Assembly: GCF_006442975.2 (NCBI RefSeq)
Contig: NZ_CP083954.1
Span: 1,178,001-1,242,000 of the forward strand
Length of the DNA: 64,000 bases
DNA from: Mesorhizobium sp. B2-1-1
GTDB taxonomy: Bacteria; Pseudomonadota; Alphaproteobacteria; Rhizobiales; Rhizobiaceae
Direction of reading: 5' to 3'
The stretch's first letter is position 1; the number at the start of each line of letters is the position of its first letter. Under the pieces are notes generated by a model. The model saw nothing but the letters and a program-made list of their open reading frames with translations. It ran no database searches and had not been told where the DNA came from. The translations under genes were made by a program, and so were the position numbers. Below are positions 1 to 8,388 of the stretch, one piece after another.

Positions 1-119
1 GCCAGCACGAAGACGGTGAGCAGGAACATGATGGCCAGAAGCAGCGTCGACAACGCGTCGACGAAGCCCGGCCAATAGTCGATGCGGCGGTCGGCGCGCC
101 GGCTCCTGGCGAGCGCCAT
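1..119 (-). CDS. MotB/OmpA-like envelope protein, N-terminal fragment
   Basis: The 3' part lies beyond the window edge. About 39 residues are visible: a short Arg-rich cytoplasmic start, the motif DYWPGFVDALSTLL, then one hydrophobic segment. This is the N-terminal anchor arrangement of MotB/OmpA-type peptidoglycan-binding partners of MotA/TolQ-like channels. The start ATG is at 119-117, one base after the stop of the upstream MotA/TolQ-like gene, so the two are almost certainly co-transcribed and form a stator-like complex. The OmpA domain itself is not in the window, so the assignment rests on the anchor segment and the neighbour. Confidence 0.7.
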   Translation of the reverse strand, partial: MALARSRRADRRIDYWPGFVDALSTLLLAIMFLLTVFVL

Positions 120-120
120 G

Positions 121-1146
121 CTAGTGCACCCCGGTCTTCTTCAGGGCGTCGGCGATCTTTTCCAGCGTGTTGCGCATCGCCTTTTGTTCATCCGACTGTG
201 CTTCGACCCAGTCGCGCATGATCTGCTGCTCGGAGCGCATGTTCTTGACCAGGCCGGAAATGCCGTCGGCGAGATTGGCCATGGCGGTGGCGACGCGCGG
301 ATTGGAGCCGCCGCCATTCTCCTGCATGCTGCGCAGCCGCTCCGACAGCAGGCGGATTTCATCGGAAGGCTCGGTCCGGACCGCGTCGGAGACGACGATG
401 TCGGACGACAGGTCGGTGACCGAGGACAGCCAGTTCTCCAGTTCGGTGTAGAAGCGCGTCTGCGCGCGGCCGGCCTGCAGGTCGAGGAAACCGAGAACGA
501 GCGAGCCGGACAGGCCGAACAGCGAGGACGAGAAGGCCGTGCCCATGCCGGCGAGCGGCGCCGACAGCCCTTGCTTCAGCGAATCCAGCACAGCGGCGGC
601 ATCGCCGGTGCCGGGATCGAGCGACTCGATGGTCTCGCGGATGGAGCCGATCGTGTTCAGCAGGCCCCAGAAGGTGCCGAGCAGGCCAAGGAACACCAGG
701 AGGCCGACGAGGTAGCGCGAGGTGTCGCGGCTTTCATCGAGCCGCGTGGCGATGGAGTCGAGCATGGTGCGCATCGAGCTGGTCGAAAACGCCATGCTCG
801 ACGAGCGGCCGATCATCGCCTTCATCGGCGCCAGCAGCACCGGTTCGGTGATCTCGGAACCGGCGCGGAAGGAGTTGACCCAGCGCACTTCGCGAAACAG
901 CCGCCCGACCTGGACGAAGGCCAAAAGGATGCCGACGGCAAGCACGCCGATGATCAGGCCGTTGAGCCCCGGATTGGTGACGAAGGCGGTCGAGATCTGC
1001 CGTGTCAGGATCGCTGCGATGAAGGCGACGATGGCCAGGAAGATGACCATGGTCAGGAGAAAGACCTGCGGGCTCGACAATTTGTGTGGGTCGTAGATCA
1101 GCACGTCGGAGCGCCTGCCCATGCCGAAGGATCTGAGAAAAGCCAT
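121..1146 (-). CDS. MotA/TolQ/ExbB proton-channel family protein
   Basis: A 341-residue inner-membrane protein. Hydrophobic segments lie near residues 28-48, 62-80, 145-165 and 203-222. The last two carry the Gly-rich LLGTFWGLLNTIG and GMGTAFSSSLFGLSGS stretches typical of the MotA/TolQ/ExbB channel core. The start at 1146 (MAFLRSF) is preferred over the upstream in-frame ATG at 1215 because the extra 23 residues are not membrane-like. The gene is followed after one base by a MotB/OmpA-like partner, so the pair probably forms a proton-driven stator linked to peptidoglycan. It is not the flagellar motA, since no flagellar genes are nearby. Its physiological role is unknown. Confidence 0.85.
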   Translation of the reverse strand: MAFLRSFGMGRRSDVLIYDPHKLSSPQVFLLTMVIFLAIVAFIAAILTRQISTAFVTNPGLNGLIIGVLAVGILLAFVQVGRLFREVRWVNSFRAGSEITEPVLLAPMKAMIGRSSSMAFSTSSMRTMLDSIATRLDESRDTSRYLVGLLVFLGLLGTFWGLLNTIGSIRETIESLDPGTGDAAAVLDSLKQGLSAPLAGMGTAFSSSLFGLSGSLVLGFLDLQAGRAQTRFYTELENWLSSVTDLSSDIVVSDAVRTEPSDEIRLLSERLRSMQENGGGSNPRVATAMANLADGISGLVKNMRSEQQIMRDWVEAQSDEQKAMRNTLEKIADALKKTGVH

Positions 1147-1251
1147 CCGTGCCCCGTTTCCGATGCCGCTGCCGCCGATCACGTCGTCGGCGACTCTAAA
1201 CGGAATTGTGACCAAATTGAATGGTGCTTGGCAATATTGCCGCCAGCAGTT

Positions 1252-1944
1252 TCAGAGACGGTTGATGACCAGGCAATCGACCATCGCCGCCAGATGCAGG
1301 CCTGCGCCGGTGACCACGAAACCATGCCACAGCGCGTTGTGGAAGCGCAGCCCCTTCCAGGCGAAGAAGATCACGCCGCAGGAATAGACGACGCCGCCGG
1401 CGACGATGAGCACGATCGCCGTCGTCGGCAAGGTAGCGACGAGCGGCTCGACCAGGACGATGCCGCTCCAGCCGATGGCGAGATAGAAGACGATCGCCAG
1501 CCGGTCGAAGCGGCCGGGGAAAAACACCTTTATGGCGATGCCGATAATGGCCGCGGTCCAGACCAGGACGATCATCCAGCCGGCCAGCGCCGAGCCGTCG
1601 AGCTGCGCGAGAAAGGGCGTGTAGGTGGCGGCGATGAGCAGATAGATCGCAGCGTGGTCGAAACGCCGCAAAATCCATTTCACCGGCGAAGTCACCGGCC
1701 ATAGATTGTAGGTCAGCGACACCGAGAGCACGGTGAGCAGCGACACGACATAGAAGGCGGCGGCGATGTATTCGCCCGGTCCGACCCGAAAGGCGGCCAG
1801 CGCCAGCAGCGCCGAACCGGCCGCGATCGCCAGCACGATGCCGACGGCATGGACGATGCCGTCGGCGATCATCTCGGCACGCGAATAGTGCCATCGTCCG
1901 ACAAAGGGGATCTCGATCTGCGGCGGCGTCTTGATCATCATCAT
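1252..1944 (-). CDS. Haemolysin III family (PAQR-like) membrane protein
   Basis: A 230-residue protein with about seven hydrophobic helices. It carries the PAQR/HlyIII signature residues: a His in the first helix region (DGIVHAVG, H32), the motif RRFDHAAIYLLIAATYTP (D96, H97), and the C-terminal cluster HNALWHGFVVTGAGLHL (H202, H207, H217). These histidines form a metal site in PAQR relatives, where hydrolase activity on ceramide-like lipids is proposed. Three consecutive ATG codons at 1944-1936 make the exact start uncertain by one or two residues. It appears monocistronic. 'Haemolysin' is a historical family name and haemolytic activity should not be assumed. Confidence 0.9.
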   Translation of the reverse strand: MMMIKTPPQIEIPFVGRWHYSRAEMIADGIVHAVGIVLAIAAGSALLALAAFRVGPGEYIAAAFYVVSLLTVLSVSLTYNLWPVTSPVKWILRRFDHAAIYLLIAATYTPFLAQLDGSALAGWMIVLVWTAAIIGIAIKVFFPGRFDRLAIVFYLAIGWSGIVLVEPLVATLPTTAIVLIVAGGVVYSCGVIFFAWKGLRFHNALWHGFVVTGAGLHLAAMVDCLVINRL

Positions 1945-2062
1945 CCTGCGTCAACCCTATCTGGGCAAGCGCCGGACAGTATTTCAAGCTTTGTTTGCGG
2001 TTTTGCGACTGCGGCGCTTCAGCGCGGCGGGGATTTGACATTACTCCGCGCTTATTCCTGCT

Positions 2063-2863
2063 TCAGCGGGCAGCGAGCGGCTTTTTCACGGCCTTCAGGA
2101 GGGCGCGCTGGATGATCTCGTTGCCGGCGACGACCGAACCGTTGTCGAGCATGTCCTGACCGCCGTCCATGTCGGAGGCGAACCCTCCTGCTTCACGGAT
2201 CAGCAACAGGCCGGCTGCGATGTCCCAGGGCGACAGGCCGACTTCCCAGAATCCGTCCATGCGGCCGGCGGCGACGTAAGCGAGATCGAGCGAGGCCGAA
2301 CCCAGGCGCCGGACGCCGGAAACCTCGGCCATGACATTGCGTAACTCGATCAGGAAATTGCCATGCTGGCCACGCCCCAGATGCGGCACCCCGCAGCCGA
2401 TGACGGTGTCGATGAGCTTGGTGCGGCCGGCGACACGCAGGCGGCGGTCGTTCATGAAGGCGCCGCCGCCGCGCTCGGTCGTATAGAGCTCGTCCATGGC
2501 CGGATTGTAGATCACGCCGGCCACGATCTGGCCCTGGCGCTCGAGCGCGATCGAGACAGCGAAAAGCGGAATGCCGTGCAGGAAATTGGTGGTGCCGTCG
2601 AGCGGATCGACGATCCAGCGGTGCTGGCTGTCATCGCCGGCGATCGTGCCGCGCTCTTCCATCAGGAAGCCGTAACCGGGCCGCGCCTTCGACAGTTCGG
2701 CAAAGACAATATCCTCGGCCTTGCGGTCGGCCTGGCTGACATAGTCGCCCGGTCCCTTCATCGAGACCTGCAGGTTCTGGACCTCGCCGAAATCGCGCGA
2801 CAGCGAGCGGCCGGCCTTCATTGCGGCCTGGACCATGACGTTGAGAAGGGCTGAGCGTGCCAT
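2063..2863 (-). CDS. suhB: Inositol monophosphatase family protein (SuhB-like)
   Basis: A 266-residue cytoplasmic phosphatase of the FIG/IMPase superfamily. The metal-binding motifs are intact: MEERG (E70), DPLDGTTNFLHG (D86, D89) and SPWDIAAG (D214). The family hydrolyses inositol-1-phosphate and related sugar phosphates with Mg2+. SuhB homologues also affect ribosome maturation in enterics. The start at 2863 (MARSALL) was chosen because the longer frame reads into the palindromic repeat separating it from efp. It lies 87 bases downstream of efp on the same strand. The exact substrate cannot be told from sequence. Confidence 0.88.
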   Translation of the reverse strand: MARSALLNVMVQAAMKAGRSLSRDFGEVQNLQVSMKGPGDYVSQADRKAEDIVFAELSKARPGYGFLMEERGTIAGDDSQHRWIVDPLDGTTNFLHGIPLFAVSIALERQGQIVAGVIYNPAMDELYTTERGGGAFMNDRRLRVAGRTKLIDTVIGCGVPHLGRGQHGNFLIELRNVMAEVSGVRRLGSASLDLAYVAAGRMDGFWEVGLSPWDIAAGLLLIREAGGFASDMDGGQDMLDNGSVVAGNEIIQRALLKAVKKPLAAR

Positions 2864-2869
2864 CGTAAC

Positions 2870-2954
2870 TCTTCCTGCTGCACGCGCTTTAACCTTTGTC
2901 CTGATGCATGTCGGTGACCCGAAACCTGGGCCACCTCTGGGCGACATGCATCAG
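2870..2954. repeat. Palindromic intergenic repeat between efp and suhB
   Basis: Perfect 13-base inverted arms, CTGATGCATGTCG at 2901-2913 and its complement at 2942-2954, enclose a 28-base loop. The efp stop codon lies inside the right arm. The flank ACGCGCTTTAACCTTTGTC and the CGACATGCAT end are typical of a dispersed rhizobial intergenic repeat, as I remember it. It could act as an mRNA 3'-end stabiliser for efp. Confidence 0.6.
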
Positions 2955-3517
2955 TCGGCGCGGCGCATATAAGTGATTTCATTGGTGTCGACGACGATGC
3001 GTTCCCCCGCGCCGATGAATGGCGGCACCAGCACGCGAATGCCGTTTTCCAGCACCGCGGGCTTGTAGGAAGAGGCCGCCGTCTGGCCCCTTACCACCGG
3101 GTCCGCTTCGGTGATGGTCAGCGTTACCTGGTCGGGGAGCGAAATGCCGATAGGCCTTTCCTCGTAGAGCTGGACCGTCACCATCATGCCGTCCTGCAGG
3201 AAAGCGGCGCGGTCTCCGACGAAGTCCTTCGCCAGCTCGAGCTGCTCGTAGCTCTCGGTGTCCATGAACACCAGGGCGTCGCCCTGCTCGTAGAGGAAGG
3301 AAAAATCCTTGAGATCGAGCCGGATCTGCTCGACCGTCTCTGCCGAACGGAAGCGCTCGTTCAGCTTTGTGCCGTTGATGAGGTTCTTCAATTCGACCTG
3401 GTTATAGGCGCCGCCCTTGCCCGGCTTGACCGTGTTGGTCTTGACGGCCACCCACAGGCCGCCATCGTGCTCGATGACGTAGCCGGGACGGATTTCGTTG
3501 CCGTTGATCTTGGCCAT
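2951..3517 (-). CDS. efp: Translation elongation factor P
   Basis: The 188-residue EF-P rescues ribosomes stalled at polyproline stretches. The protein begins [12 protein letters not shown] and keeps the KOW-like N-domain followed by two OB domains, ending with the conserved I-V-V-DT-E-TYMRRAD segment. The loop PGKGGA carries K34, the position that receives the beta-lysyl modification in other bacteria. Length matches the family. The start at 3517 is the family start; the reading frame continues upstream only as shadow sequence of the zinc-finger gene. No EpmA/EpmB genes are visible in the window. Confidence 0.97.
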   Translation of the reverse strand: MAKINGNEIRPGYVIEHDGGLWVAVKTNTVKPGKGGAYNQVELKNLINGTKLNERFRSAETVEQIRLDLKDFSFLYEQGDALVFMDTESYEQLELAKDFVGDRAAFLQDGMMVTVQLYEERPIGISLPDQVTLTITEADPVVRGQTAASSYKPAVLENGIRVLVPPFIGAGERIVVDTNEITYMRRAD

Positions 3518-3629
3518 AATGATGTGATCCGGGAATGAGATGTTCGCAAGACAGCGATTTCGGGCCTCCAAGACCACAAATCGCCCGAAGAGGCAAGCTG
3601 GCGCTGATCGGGTGTCCCGTGGCGGCGGC

Positions 3630-3947
3630 TCAATCGAAGCGCACGATGGTGCCGCGTTGCGGCGTCTTGTCCTGCGAGAAATCGAGCATGACCTCGTCGA
3701 CATAGCACCAGCCCCACGTCTCGGGCGGGTCGTAGGCCTCGATGACCGGATGGCCGGTCGCCCGGTAGTGGCCGGTGGCGTGACGGTTCGGAGAACTGTC
3801 ACAGCAGCCGACATGGCCACAGGTGCGGCACAGCCGCAGATGCACCCACCAGGAACCGGTCTTCAGGCACTCCTCGCAACCTTCGGCGCTTGGCGTTACC
3901 TCGAGGATGAAGCTGCCATGCGTGCATCGTTTGTCGGGCGAAGCCAT
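3630..3947 (-). CDS. UBP-type zinc finger protein
   Basis: A 105-residue protein consisting almost entirely of a zf-UBP domain: [22 protein letters not shown], and the H-x-H/H spacing in [21 protein letters not shown], with the aromatic WGWCYVDE tail. In eukaryotic deubiquitinases this fold binds the ubiquitin C-terminus. In bacteria it is widespread, zinc-binding and of unknown function. The start at 3947 is supported by a strong AAGGAGG eight bases upstream. A possible 57-codon ORF ends one base before this start. Confidence 0.9.
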   Translation of the reverse strand: MASPDKRCTHGSFILEVTPSAEGCEECLKTGSWWVHLRLCRTCGHVGCCDSSPNRHATGHYRATGHPVIEAYDPPETWGWCYVDEVMLDFSQDKTPQRGTIVRFD

Positions 3948-3948
3948 T

Positions 3949-4122
3949 TCATTGCCTCCTTGGAGAAGCGATGCCGCGATATAAACCCTCAACCGCTCTC
4001 ATCGAAACCGCGGCGACCGCTTCGGTAATGATATCGAAGACTTTTGCCAGCCGACGGATCTGCGACGACCGCATGATAGCCATCTGCATGGAAAGATCGA
4101 GGTCACTTGCCTCGACGAGCAT
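3949..4122 (-). CDS. Possible small ORF upstream of the zf-UBP gene
   Basis: A 57-codon ATG-to-TGA frame (4122 to 3949) ends one base before the zinc-finger start, and that gene's ribosome-binding site lies inside its last codons. The predicted peptide has a low-complexity Met/Ser start, then an amphipathic stretch around SSQIRRLAKVFDIITEAV. A weak GGAAG lies about 13 bases before the ATG. I do not recognise a family. The tight spacing suggests either translational coupling or simply an untranslated leader open by chance. Confidence 0.3.
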   Translation of the reverse strand: MLVEASDLDLSMQMAIMRSSQIRRLAKVFDIITEAVAAVSMRAVEGLYRGIASPRRQ

Positions 4123-4158
4123 CGCGCGATGACTTCCGCTGGATTTCCGCTGATCGCG

Positions 4159-5199
4159 TCAGGGCAGGCGGTTTGCCTTCTGCAGTGCCTGCTTGGTCTG
4201 GTCGTCGCTCAATCCTTGCAGGAAATCGTCCATCTCGGGGTCGATGAGGCCGGCGCGGCGGGCGACGATGTACCAGGCGCCGGCAAGCACGAGGTCCGGC
4301 TCGGTGCCGATGCCTTGCATATAGAGTTTCGCCAGGCGGTTCTGGGCGGCGACATTGCCGCCTTCGGCGGCCTGCTTCATCCAGCCGAAGGCGGATTTCA
4401 AATCACGCCCGCCGCCGCGGCCCTCGATCATCCAGGTGGCGAGGTCGAGTTGCGCGGTGTCATAGTTTTGCCGCGCGGCCTGAGCCAGCAGGCGCCGGGC
4501 CTGGGCGTCGTCGCGCGATTTGCCGCCGACGCCGTTGGCATAGATCTGTGACATCGCATACTGGGCGTCGGCGAGGCCGGTCGCCGCGGCGCGCTCGTAA
4601 TAGGTCACGGCCTTGGCGATGCCGGCGTCGCCGGGGTCCTGCTGGACCAGCATCTGCGCGAAATTGAATTGTGCCAGCCGGTTGCCCGCTTCGGCGGCGG
4701 CCTGCATCAGCGCATAAGCTTCCTTTTCGTCCTTTTTGACGTAGCGGCCGTCGAGCAGCATCAGCGCATATTGGAACTGCGATTCCGGCACCCCTTGCTC
4801 GGCGGCGGCTGCGTACCATTTCGCCGCTTCGGCCGCATTAAGGGGCACGCCCAGTCCGCGCGACAGGATCTCGGCCACCAGCGTCTGCGCCGCCGGGTCG
4901 CCGTTTTGCGCGCGCACCAGCGCGAGGTTGTAGGCGGTCTTGTAGAGCCCGCGCTGGAAAGCGCCGTAGGCCGCATCCGCCGGCTTGGCGCCGAAGCGGT
5001 CGGGATTGATCGCGTCGGCCGAAGGCAATGGCGCTGGCTCGGCGGTGGTGGCGGGCTGCGGCAGCTGCTTTTCGATCGGCTTGTCGGTATGCACGCCGGC
5101 ATCCGGCTTAGGGTGCGGTAAAGGAATCGTTTCGGCGGCAGCGGCCTGGATCATGACCGCAGCAAGCAGGGCCTGAAGGGGAAGCCTTGCCGAAGACAC
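4159..5199 (-). CDS. Sel1-repeat (TPR-like) secreted protein
   Basis: A 346-residue protein starting at GTG 5199, directly after the ThiE-like stop. It opens with a signal peptide (SSARLPLQALLAAVMIQAAAA), then a Pro-rich linker. From about residue 80 there are successive Sel1-like repeats recognisable as A-x-x-Y-x-x-A-A-E-x-G-x-x-x-A-Q-x-x-L-A, for example AAKWYAAAAEQGVPESQFQYALMLL-type units. Sel1 repeats form alpha/alpha superhelices used for protein interactions in the periplasm; rhizobial examples such as ExoR regulate signalling. No catalytic domain is seen. The one-base spacing to the upstream gene suggests co-transcription. Confidence 0.85.
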   Translation of the reverse strand: MSSARLPLQALLAAVMIQAAAAETIPLPHPKPDAGVHTDKPIEKQLPQPATTAEPAPLPSADAINPDRFGAKPADAAYGAFQRGLYKTAYNLALVRAQNGDPAAQTLVAEILSRGLGVPLNAAEAAKWYAAAAEQGVPESQFQYALMLLDGRYVKKDEKEAYALMQAAAEAGNRLAQFNFAQMLVQQDPGDAGIAKAVTYYERAAATGLADAQYAMSQIYANGVGGKSRDDAQARRLLAQAARQNYDTAQLDLATWMIEGRGGGRDLKSAFGWMKQAAEGGNVAAQNRLAKLYMQGIGTEPDLVLAGAWYIVARRAGLIDPEMDDFLQGLSDDQTKQALQKANRLP

Positions 5200-5200
5200 G

Positions 5201-5848
5201 TCAGTCCTCGAAACGCGGTGCGGTTTCGTCGAGCAGCGCATTGGCCTGCGCGATCGCCGCCTTGGGATCGACACCGTCGGCGAACACCGCACTCGACAGG
5301 GCGACGAACTCGGCGCCCGTATCTGCGACGGTTTCGATCGAAGCGAGCTCCGATCCGGCCATGACAATGCAGGGGATCTGAATCATCTGCGCCCACCATT
5401 GTCCCAGCGCCACGTTGCGCGGATGCGGATCGGGCTTGTTGTCGTAGCCGAAGCGGCCGAAGAAAATATAGTCGGGCCTGACTTCGCCGAGTTCGAGCGC
5501 GTCATCACGCGTCTTGGCGCCGCCGGCGCCGACCATCATTTTTGCCTGGAAATGCTCGACCGTCTCGGCGAGCTCGGCCTTGGAGACCTCGACATGAATG
5601 CCGTCGGCCTGGACACGCCCGGCAATGCGCGTATCGCCGGCAATGACGACCGCGATGCCGGCCGCCTGTGCCGCCGGTACGATTTCGGCGGCGAAGGCCT
5701 GGAAGGAAGCTTCGTCCATGTCGTTCTGCGGCAGGATGAGCGAGGCGACGTCGCCGCCCTCGAACGCCGAGACGATACGGGCGGCCGGCACGCGAGATGG
5801 CGCGATCAGCACGATGCGGCAGCGATTGGGGGGCGTTGCGTCGTTCAT
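5201..5848 (-). CDS. Thiamine-phosphate synthase-like protein (ThiE family)
   Basis: A 215-residue TIM-barrel protein of the ThiE/TenI superfamily. Visible features are the GIHVEVSKAEL strand corresponding to the D/E-G-x-H-x-G region, the M-V-G-A-G-G-A-K-T-R-D-D-A stretch, DYIFFGRFGYD, and an I-V-M-A-G phosphate-binding segment near the C-terminus. Standard ThiE forms thiamine phosphate from HMP-PP and HET-P. This protein departs from canonical ThiE in several loops, so it may be a paralogue rather than the main synthase. The start at 5848 (MNDATPP) was taken because the upstream extension is not conserved-looking. It precedes the Sel1 gene. Confidence 0.75.
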   Translation of the reverse strand: MNDATPPNRCRIVLIAPSRVPAARIVSAFEGGDVASLILPQNDMDEASFQAFAAEIVPAAQAAGIAVVIAGDTRIAGRVQADGIHVEVSKAELAETVEHFQAKMMVGAGGAKTRDDALELGEVRPDYIFFGRFGYDNKPDPHPRNVALGQWWAQMIQIPCIVMAGSELASIETVADTGAEFVALSSAVFADGVDPKAAIAQANALLDETAPRFED

Positions 5849-5979
5849 GGTCTTCGATCCCGGGTTTCGCCTATGCCGGGCGAAGATGGTTGGATTGCGG
5901 CATAGAGCAAAGTGCCCGCTTTGAACAGGCGGGCAGGCGGGATCGCTATTTTTGACCGCCGAAGCGCCGGCGATTGGCG

Positions 5980-6885
5980 TTACTCGATCGGTTGCGCACC
6001 TGCCGCGGCAGGCCTTGGCTTCCACAATTTCCAGCCGAGATTCATGCCGGCGGCCGCGATCAGGATGGCGGCGGCACCGACGAGTTGGCTGAGATGCAGG
6101 CGATGGCCGAATGCCGTGACGTCGACCAGGATCGCAACGATCGGGTAGATGAAGGACAGCGACCCCTGCAGGTGCGTCGGCAGCTTCTGGATGGCGCCGT
6201 ACATCAGGATGTACATCAGACCGGTGTGGACGATGCCGAGCGTCGCCAGCATGGCCCAGCTCCTTGCGTCGGTCGGAAGATGCGAGAGATTGGCGAAGGG
6301 CGCCAGCATCAACACGCCGACGCAGACCTGGACGAGCGCGATGAGATGCGGCGGCGTGCCCTTGAGCTTTTTGGTGACGATGGCGGCGACGGCCCAGAAG
6401 AAGGCAGCGGCCAGCGCCATGACGATGCCGGCGAAATAGTTGGTGCCGATATCGCCGGCGTCAGGGGCGGCCTCGACGATCAGCACCATGCCGGCGAAGG
6501 CGATTGCCAGCCAAGTCAATTTCGTCAGGGTCAGCCGCTCGCCGAAGAAGAGCGCGCCGAAGCCGACCAGCATGAAAGGCTGGGTATTGTAGACAGCGGT
6601 GGCGATCGAGATCGACGCGCGCGAGAATGCACTAAACAGCAGCAGCCAGTTGACGACGATAGCGGCGCCACCGAGGGCCGCGATGGCGAAAACGCGAAGC
6701 GACAGCCTGTTGCGCAACAGGCCGAGGCCGACGCAGATGAAGAGCAGCGTCACCGCGCCGAAAGCGCAGCGCCAGAACACCACATCCATGATAGGCTGGC
6801 CGGACAGGACGACGAACCATCCGATCGTTCCCAGGATCGCCATTGCGGCGGACATTTCGATCGTCCCACGTGCTGTATCGCTCAC
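5980..6885 (-). CDS. EamA/DMT-family exporter
   Basis: A 301-residue integral membrane protein with ten predicted hydrophobic helices in two EamA halves, including the FWRCAFGAVTLL and IGTNYFAGIVMALAAAFFWAVAAIVTKK segments. Family members export amino acids or other metabolites. It is divergently transcribed from an Lrp/AsnC regulator across a 130-bp region with a perfect inverted repeat. By analogy with Lrp-controlled exporters it is the likely target of that regulator. The substrate is unknown. Confidence 0.88.
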   Translation of the reverse strand: MSDTARGTIEMSAAMAILGTIGWFVVLSGQPIMDVVFWRCAFGAVTLLFICVGLGLLRNRLSLRVFAIAALGGAAIVVNWLLLFSAFSRASISIATAVYNTQPFMLVGFGALFFGERLTLTKLTWLAIAFAGMVLIVEAAPDAGDIGTNYFAGIVMALAAAFFWAVAAIVTKKLKGTPPHLIALVQVCVGVLMLAPFANLSHLPTDARSWAMLATLGIVHTGLMYILMYGAIQKLPTHLQGSLSFIYPIVAILVDVTAFGHRLHLSQLVGAAAILIAAAGMNLGWKLWKPRPAAAGAQPIE

Positions 6886-6967
6886 GACAAATCTCCAGAT
6901 CGTTGCTTGTGCATAATCTCATGCTGATCCTGAGCTTTCCACCCAGCGAGAAAGGTGACATGCTGGT

Positions 6968-6990
6968 TTTGCCTATTAAAAATAGGCAAA
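6968..6990. promoter_or_regulatory. Inverted repeat, probable Lrp/AsnC operator
   Basis: Perfect 10-base arms, TTTGCCTATT (6968-6977) and AATAGGCAAA (6981-6990), are separated by AAA. The site lies 26 bases before the Lrp-family start and about 78 bases before the divergent EamA exporter start. Size, AT-rich centre and position fit an autoregulatory Lrp/AsnC binding site controlling both genes. Confidence 0.7.
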
Positions 6991-7015
6991 TACCCGGAAA
7001 TCCTGAGAATGTGAA

Positions 7016-7456
7016 ATGCTTGACGATCTCGACCGACGTCTCCTCGAAATCCTGGTGAGGGATGCGCGGACTTCATTGAAGGAGCTGGCCGGCCAGGTCG
7101 GGCTGTCATCGCCGAGCGTTTCGGAGCGGCTGAGGCGGCTCGAGGAGCGCGGGGTTATCAGGGCTTTCACCGTCGAGATCGACCCGCTGGCGCTCGGCTA
7201 TACATTGCAGGCGATCGTGCGCATCAAGCCGCTGCCGGGCAAGCTGCACATCGTCCAGAAGCTGATCGAGGAGATCCCTGAGTTCGGCGAATGCGACAAG
7301 GTCACGGGGGACGACTGCTTCGTGGCCAGGCTGTTCGTGCGCTCGATCGGCGACCTCGACGGTATCCTCGATCGCATCGCCGACAAGGCCGAGACCAGCA
7401 CCGCCATCATCAAGGCGCAGCCGATCCGGCGGCGGCCGCCACCGCTCGGCGCATGA
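7016..7456 (+). CDS. Lrp/AsnC family transcriptional regulator
   Basis: A 146-residue feast/famine regulator. Residues 1-60 form the winged helix-turn-helix (LDDLDRRLLEILVRDARTSL, then LSSPSVSERLRRLEERGVI). Residues about 65-140 form the RAM ligand-binding domain with the KVTGDDCFVARLFV segment. It is divergent from the EamA exporter with a shared palindromic operator, so it probably senses an amino acid and controls its export. The effector cannot be predicted. Confidence 0.93.
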   Translation: MLDDLDRRLLEILVRDARTSLKELAGQVGLSSPSVSERLRRLEERGVIRAFTVEIDPLALGYTLQAIVRIKPLPGKLHIVQKLIEEIPEFGECDKVTGDDCFVARLFVRSIGDLDGILDRIADKAETSTAIIKAQPIRRRPPPLGA

Positions 7457-7543
7457 CCGGTCGGCCTTTCTTGACTCTGCTTGGCGGTGGTGGAAATGCG
7501 TGGCGGCTCCGCCAGTCAGGCATATGAACAACGAGGAAAGAAC

Positions 7544-8272
7544 ATGGCGCAGAATGTCTACGATCAGCCGGATTTCTTCGCAGGCTACAGCCAGCTCGGC
7601 CGGTCCATCCAAGGGCTGGACGGCGCCGCCGAGTGGCCGGCGTTGCGCGCGATGCTTCCCGACCTCGGCGGCTTGCGAATCGTCGATCTTGGTTGCGGTT
7701 TCGGCTGGTTCTGCCGCTGGGCTCTTGAACACGGGGCCAAGGAGGTTCTGGGTCTCGACCTGTCGGAAAAGATGCTCGCCCGGGCGCGTGCCGCCGGCCC
7801 GGACGCCGGCATCGTCTACGAACGCGCCGATCTCGATGAACTCAGCCTGCCGCCGACGGCTTTCGATCTCGCCTACAGCTCGCTTGCCCTGCACTATGTC
7901 AGCGATGCCGCGCGGCTGTTCCAGACCGTGCACCGGTGCCTAGTCCCCGGCGGGCATTTCGTCTTCTCGACGGAGCATCCGATCTATATGGCTCCGACCC
8001 ATCCCGGCTGGTCTGTCGATGCCGAAGGCCGCAAGACATGGCCCGTCGACCGGTATCTGGTGGAGGGACCGCGCAAGACGGACTGGCTGGCCAAGGGAGT
8101 TGTGAAACATCACCGCACCATCGGCACCACGCTCAACACGCTGATCCGGTGCGGCTTCACCATCGAGCATGTCGAGGAATTCCGTCCGACCGACGCGCAG
8201 ATCGCGGCCAAGCCCGAACTGGCGGAAGAGCTCGAGCGGCCGATGTTCCTGCTGGTCTCGGCCCGGCGATAG
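7544..8272 (+). CDS. Class I SAM-dependent methyltransferase
   Basis: A 242-residue cytoplasmic enzyme. SAM-binding motif I is VDLGCGFGWFCRW at residues 48-60, followed by LGLDLSEKML (motif Post I) and the FDLAYSSLALHYV motif typical of UbiE/Methyltransf_11 proteins. The start at 7544 is preceded by GAGGAAAG; a longer frame upstream lacks a good ribosome-binding site. It lies 87 bases after the Lrp gene. The methyl acceptor is not deducible. Confidence 0.88.
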   Translation: MAQNVYDQPDFFAGYSQLGRSIQGLDGAAEWPALRAMLPDLGGLRIVDLGCGFGWFCRWALEHGAKEVLGLDLSEKMLARARAAGPDAGIVYERADLDELSLPPTAFDLAYSSLALHYVSDAARLFQTVHRCLVPGGHFVFSTEHPIYMAPTHPGWSVDAEGRKTWPVDRYLVEGPRKTDWLAKGVVKHHRTIGTTLNTLIRCGFTIEHVEEFRPTDAQIAAKPELAEELERPMFLLVSARR

Positions 8273-8388
8273 GCAGAGCAGAATGGGCCGGCCTTGCTGT
8301 GGCGACGCCCACATTTGCTGTCGCTCCGCTCGGGAATCTGGGCTATTCAGGCGTTGACTCGCTTTCCCTCCAGACCAGTCCCTCCTCC

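Noticed and set aside
82..1704. Long rightward open frame opposite the MotA-like gene and the HlyIII gene
   Set aside because: High-GC antisense shadow. It spans two clear membrane-protein genes, its translation is rich in Arg/Asp/His/Gln with no domain, and it has no plausible ribosome-binding site.
2864..2954. suhB-type ncRNA beside the inositol monophosphatase gene
   Set aside because: The structure there is a dispersed palindromic repeat that includes the efp stop codon, and I could not match the sequence to the suhB RNA motif.
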